A stretch of DNA of 8,756 nucleotides from Psychrilyobacter sp. (GTDB lineage Bacteria > Fusobacteriota > Fusobacteriia > Fusobacteriales > Fusobacteriaceae): the NCBI GenBank assembly GCA_023145315.1, contig JAGLEA010000185.1, positions 1 through 8,756 of the forward strand, given 5' to 3'. Below, in pieces: positions 6,434-8,756 of this stretch. Under the pieces are notes generated by a model that was not told the DNA's origin, searched no databases, and worked only from the letters and a program-made list of their open reading frames with translations. The stretch's first letter is position 1, and every line of letters begins with the position of its first letter. The translations under genes and the position numbers were made by a program.

Positions 6434-7206
6434 TATTTGATAATCCCCCTATCACTAGCTTTTATAAATTCTATAAAATTCCTCACAACTTCATTTTCTC
6501 CAAATTCCTCTTCTACCTCTACTATAGATTCCTTAAGTAGAAGCTTTGATCTATATATTTTTCTATATGCTTTTTTTAATAAAGCTACATCTGATTTTTC
6601 AAACCCTCTTCTAGACATACCGATACTATTTAGTCCTCTAGCTATTGCTCTTGATCCCTCTGCTAATACATATGGGGGAACATCTTGAACAACTAATGAC
6701 CCTGCTCCTAGCATTACATGTGCACCTATTCTACAAAATTGATGTACAGCTACCATTCCGCCTAGTATTGCATAATCCTCTACAATTACATGACCTGCAA
6801 GAGCTACACTATTTGCAATTATACAATTATTACCCATAATAACATCATGAGCCACATGAGAATATGCCATAAGTAGATTATTATTTCCTATCCTTGTTTC
6901 CCATCTATCGTCTGTTCCTCTATGAATGGTAACACACTCTCTAATTGTATTCTTATCACCTATTATAGTCTTTGTTTTCTCTCCATCATATTTTAGATCT
7001 TGAGGCTCTCTTCCTATTGAAGCAAACGAAAATATCTTATTATCTTTTCCAATAATTGTTTCGCCATCTATTACTACATGAGAATCTATTATTGTATTAT
7101 CACCAATTGTTACTTGACTTCCAATTACAGCATAAGGCCCTATTACAACACCCTCTCCTATTATAGCTCCGTCTTCTACAATGGCAGTCTTATGTATTTT
7201 AGACAT
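6433..7206 (-). CDS. lpxA: UDP-N-acetylglucosamine O-acyltransferase
   Basis: First step of lipid A synthesis: transfers a 3-hydroxyacyl chain from acyl carrier protein to the 3-OH of UDP-GlcNAc. A cytosolic homotrimer. 257 residues (E. coli 262). The first ~185 residues are hexapeptide repeats ([I/V]Gxxxx, left-handed beta helix) and the rest is the helical C-terminal domain. The catalytic base is His120 in SHVAHD (E. coli His125), and HQFCRIGAHVM (155-165) and QDVPPYV (174-180) are conserved. The position equal to E. coli Gly173, which sets acyl chain length, is Ala168 here. ATG 7206 is 4 nt after GGGAGG, which overlaps the fabZ stop codon (TAGGGAGG). It lies 9 nt after fabZ and overlaps lpxI by 1 nt. 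Confidence 0.97.
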   Translation of the reverse strand: MSKIHKTAIVEDGAIIGEGVVIGPYAVIGSQVTIGDNTIIDSHVVIDGETIIGKDNKIFSFASIGREPQDLKYDGEKTKTIIGDKNTIRECVTIHRGTDDRWETRIGNNNLLMAYSHVAHDVIMGNNCIIANSVALAGHVIVEDYAILGGMVAVHQFCRIGAHVMLGAGSLVVQDVPPYVLAEGSRAIARGLNSIGMSRRGFEKSDVALLKKAYRKIYRSKLLLKESIVEVEEEFGENEVVRNFIEFIKASDRGIIK

Positions 7207-7215
7207 AATTCCTCC

Positions 7216-7635
7216 CTATTTTTTTATAATAGCAAACATTATTGTTGCTGTTGCAACTATTTTACCGTCTACCTTTGCTACTGCTGAACCTTTTACTATT
7301 GTTTTTCTAGCTTTTAATACTTCTACTTCATACACTAATTGATCTCCAGGAACTACTGGAGCTTTAAATTTTGCACTCTCAATAGATGCAAATAATGGAA
7401 TTTCACTTTCATCTTCGCTACTAACTAATAATCCTAATGCTTGTGCCATCCCTTCTACTATTAATACACCAGGCATTATTGGATGTCCTGGAAAATGTCC
7501 ATTAAAGAACTCCTCATTCACACTTACATTTTTATATGCTGTTAAAGTTGTTTCTGTTATTTCAGTTACTCTATCTACTAACAAAAATGGGTATCTATGT
7601 GGTAATTTTTTTTTAATTTCTTCAATTCTCATCAT
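7216..7635 (-). CDS. fabZ: 3-hydroxyacyl-ACP dehydratase
   Basis: Dehydrates (3R)-hydroxyacyl-ACP to trans-2-enoyl-ACP in fatty acid elongation; a cytosolic hot-dog-fold enzyme. 139 residues, family length. The active-site stretch is HFPGHPIMPGVLIVEGMAQ (47-65), with catalytic His47 and Glu61, and LPHRYPFLLVDRV (11-23) is the usual N-terminal signature. It uses the same 3-hydroxyacyl-ACP pool as LpxA, so its place between lpxC and lpxA links membrane phospholipid and LPS supply. Two ATGs are adjacent (7635 and 7632). The first is 9 nt and the second 12 nt after AGGAG, so the first is taken. The ribosome site overlaps the lpxC stop codon. An A9 run (7614-7606) encodes the KKK near residues 8-10. 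Confidence 0.97.
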   Translation of the reverse strand: MMRIEEIKKKLPHRYPFLLVDRVTEITETTLTAYKNVSVNEEFFNGHFPGHPIMPGVLIVEGMAQALGLLVSSEDESEIPLFASIESAKFKAPVVPGDQLVYEVEVLKARKTIVKGSAVAKVDGKIVATATIMFAIIKK

Positions 7636-7647
7636 TTTAAATCACTC

Positions 7648-8478
7648 CTAATTATTTACTAATAATTTTGCAAATTCAATATCTAGTGCATGCCCTGCTT
7701 TTATTGCTATAATATGACCTTTTATTGGCCTATTTAATACTTTTAAATCTCCGATTATATCTAACATCTTATGCCTTACAAACTCATCTGGAAATCTTAA
7801 TCCATCAGGATTTTCAACACCATTTTTCATAATAACTATAGCGTTTTCTAGTGTTCCACCTAGTGCTAAATTATTCTTTTTTAAATAATCTATCTCATAA
7901 TCAAATCCAAAAGTTCTAGCAGGAGCTACCTCATCTATATAAGTTTCCTCATTTAAGTCCACTTCTATCATTTGAGTTTTTAAAAATGTATGATCAAATT
8001 TTATAGTATAAGTTATTTTATATCCATCATACGGCAAAGCTATTATGTGCTTATCCCCACTTGTTATCGAAATAGGAGCTTTAATTACTATCTCTTCTAT
8101 TTCCTCTTCTAGTTCACATATACCGGCACCTTTTACTAATTCAGCAAATATCTTAGCACTACCATCACATATTGGCATCTCATTGCCATCTATCTCTATT
8201 ATTAGATCAGTTATTTTGAATATGGCTAATGCTGATAACACATGTTCAATAGTGTATATTTCAGCACCTATACTATTTGTTAAATTAGTACCACGAGTTA
8301 GATCAAAGGTGTTTTCTAAACACATCTTTACTATATTTTTCCCCTCTTCTAAGTCTACTCTTTTAAATATAATTCCTGTAGCTTTATCCACTGGAATTAA
8401 TTTTAATTTAACATTTTCACCTTTATGTAATCCTATACCATCATAGGATATTACTTTATTTAGAGTTCGTCTTTTCAT
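7648..8478 (-). CDS. lpxC: UDP-3-O-acyl-N-acetylglucosamine deacetylase
   Basis: A zinc hydrolase that removes the N-acetyl group from UDP-3-O-acyl-GlcNAc, the committed step of lipid A synthesis. 276 residues, close to the minimal LpxC length (E. coli 305; the C-terminal tail through which E. coli LpxC is degraded is absent or short here). Zinc ligands are His79 (TIEHVLSAL), His236 and Asp240 (RHKMLDIIGDL). Glu78 is the general base and His263 (AGH) the catalytic histidine. GIGLHKG (14-20) and CDGSA (104-108) are conserved. ATG 8478 is 7 nt after GAGGAG (8491-8486). It lies 40 nt after the helicase gene with no terminator between them, so the two are probably cotranscribed. Confidence 0.97.
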   Translation of the reverse strand: MKRRTLNKVISYDGIGLHKGENVKLKLIPVDKATGIIFKRVDLEEGKNIVKMCLENTFDLTRGTNLTNSIGAEIYTIEHVLSALAIFKITDLIIEIDGNEMPICDGSAKIFAELVKGAGICELEEEIEEIVIKAPISITSGDKHIIALPYDGYKITYTIKFDHTFLKTQMIEVDLNEETYIDEVAPARTFGFDYEIDYLKKNNLALGGTLENAIVIMKNGVENPDGLRFPDEFVRHKMLDIIGDLKVLNRPIKGHIIAIKAGHALDIEFAKLLVNN

Positions 8479-8518
8479 TACTATACTCCTCAGTTATTAT
8501 ATATTAAAATTTATCAGC

Positions 8519-8756
8519 TTACTGCTTTTCTAAAAACTTCTCTGCTAGGATTAATGGAAGTTTTTTATCCCCATCTCTAAATCTAATTACAATCCTCTTC
8601 CCACCTTCTACATCTTTTATCACACCATTTCCAAACTTTTTATGGATAACCTTTTCACCTATTTTAAATGGTGAATTTTCATCTGACTTCTTAAAGTCTT
8701 TCTTACTTATTAGGTTAAATCCTCCTAGTTTACTTTCTTTTTTAGGAGTACTAGTA
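8519..8756 (-). CDS. UvrD/PcrA-type DNA helicase, C-terminal end (cut by window edge)
   Basis: Only the last 78 residues before a TAA stop are in the window. They consist of a Lys-rich linker (GFNLISKKDFKK) and a small basic domain containing GEKVIHKKFGNGVIKDV, IRFRDGDKKLPLILAEKFLEK. This is the pattern of the C-terminal Tudor-like domain of PcrA/UvrD superfamily 1 helicases (xGDKVxHxxFGxGxV), which in B. subtilis PcrA contacts RNA polymerase. The ATPase and helicase motifs are beyond the edge, so PcrA, UvrD or a close relative cannot be separated and no symbol is given. It is the most upstream gene visible of the minus-strand operon. Confidence 0.75.
   Translation of the reverse strand, partial: TSTPKKESKLGGFNLISKKDFKKSDENSPFKIGEKVIHKKFGNGVIKDVEGGKRIVIRFRDGDKKLPLILAEKFLEKQ

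Noticed and set aside
6437..7287. Several plus-strand frames opposite lpxA and fabZ
   Set aside because: All are shadows. The minus strand has continuous conserved LpxA and FabZ sequence.
8045..8446. Plus-strand open frame of 133 residues
   Set aside because: It is antisense to lpxC and rich in Ser/Ile/Pro as expected for a shadow of an AT-rich gene. The lpxC frame has all zinc ligands.
8492..8518. Perfect TATAAT on the minus strand (8501-8496) upstream of lpxC, as an internal promoter
   Set aside because: The sequence 16-18 nt upstream has no -35-like hexamer, and such hexamers are common by chance in AT-rich spacers. A weak internal promoter cannot be excluded.
1..8756. CRISPR array, tRNA, insertion sequence, phage or defence system
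   Set aside because: I found no direct repeats with regular spacing, no cloverleaf-like sequence, and no transposase, integrase or toxin-antitoxin-like frame. The window is core housekeeping and envelope genes.

Overview
This window is a low-GC stretch (about 30% G+C by eye) of a Gram-negative bacterium. It carries the committed and early steps of lipid A (LPS) biosynthesis. Very AT-rich DNA, strong purine-rich Shine-Dalgarno sites before nearly every gene and a full lpx cluster using LpxI instead of LpxH point to the Fusobacteriota (Fusobacterium, Cetobacterium, Ilyobacter, Psychrilyobacter or a relative). The phylum is an inference from gene content and base composition. No rRNA or other marker is present to settle it.

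Left part (1-1872). The N-terminal half of a glutaminase (glsA, minus strand, cut by the window edge) is divergent from a small zinc-ribbon PhnA/YjdM-family gene (plus strand). The 218-bp divergent region holds a good sigma-70-type promoter for the PhnA gene, a plausible one for glsA, and an AT-rich perfect inverted repeat between them. The PhnA gene and a convergent AIM24/TIGR00266-family gene share one long hairpin that can terminate transcription in both directions.

Right part (1954-8756, all minus strand). Read in the direction of transcription this is: the 3' end of a UvrD/PcrA-type helicase gene, lpxC, fabZ, lpxA, lpxI, lpxB, an MsbA-type ABC exporter, and rph (RNase PH). A strong intrinsic terminator follows rph. 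Spacing is tight: 40 nt, 12 nt, 9 nt, a 1-nt TAATG overlap, 24 nt, 28 nt and 24 nt. No internal terminator is visible, so this looks like one operon whose promoter lies beyond the right edge. LpxA acylates UDP-GlcNAc, LpxC deacetylates it, and LpxI makes lipid X. LpxB joins lipid X to UDP-diacyl-glucosamine to give the lipid A disaccharide, and MsbA flips the later product. FabZ draws on the same 3-hydroxyacyl-ACP pool as LpxA. lpxD and lpxK are not in the window and must be elsewhere if the pathway is complete.

All complete genes have intact signature motifs and none looks broken. No tRNA, rRNA, CRISPR array, insertion sequence, attachment site or phage gene was seen. No gene-free stretch exceeds 300 bases. 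I see no undescribed system here. The points worth a second look are residue-level variations in LpxA and LpxB, start-codon corrections, the divergent regulatory region, and A-tracts inside the LPS genes.
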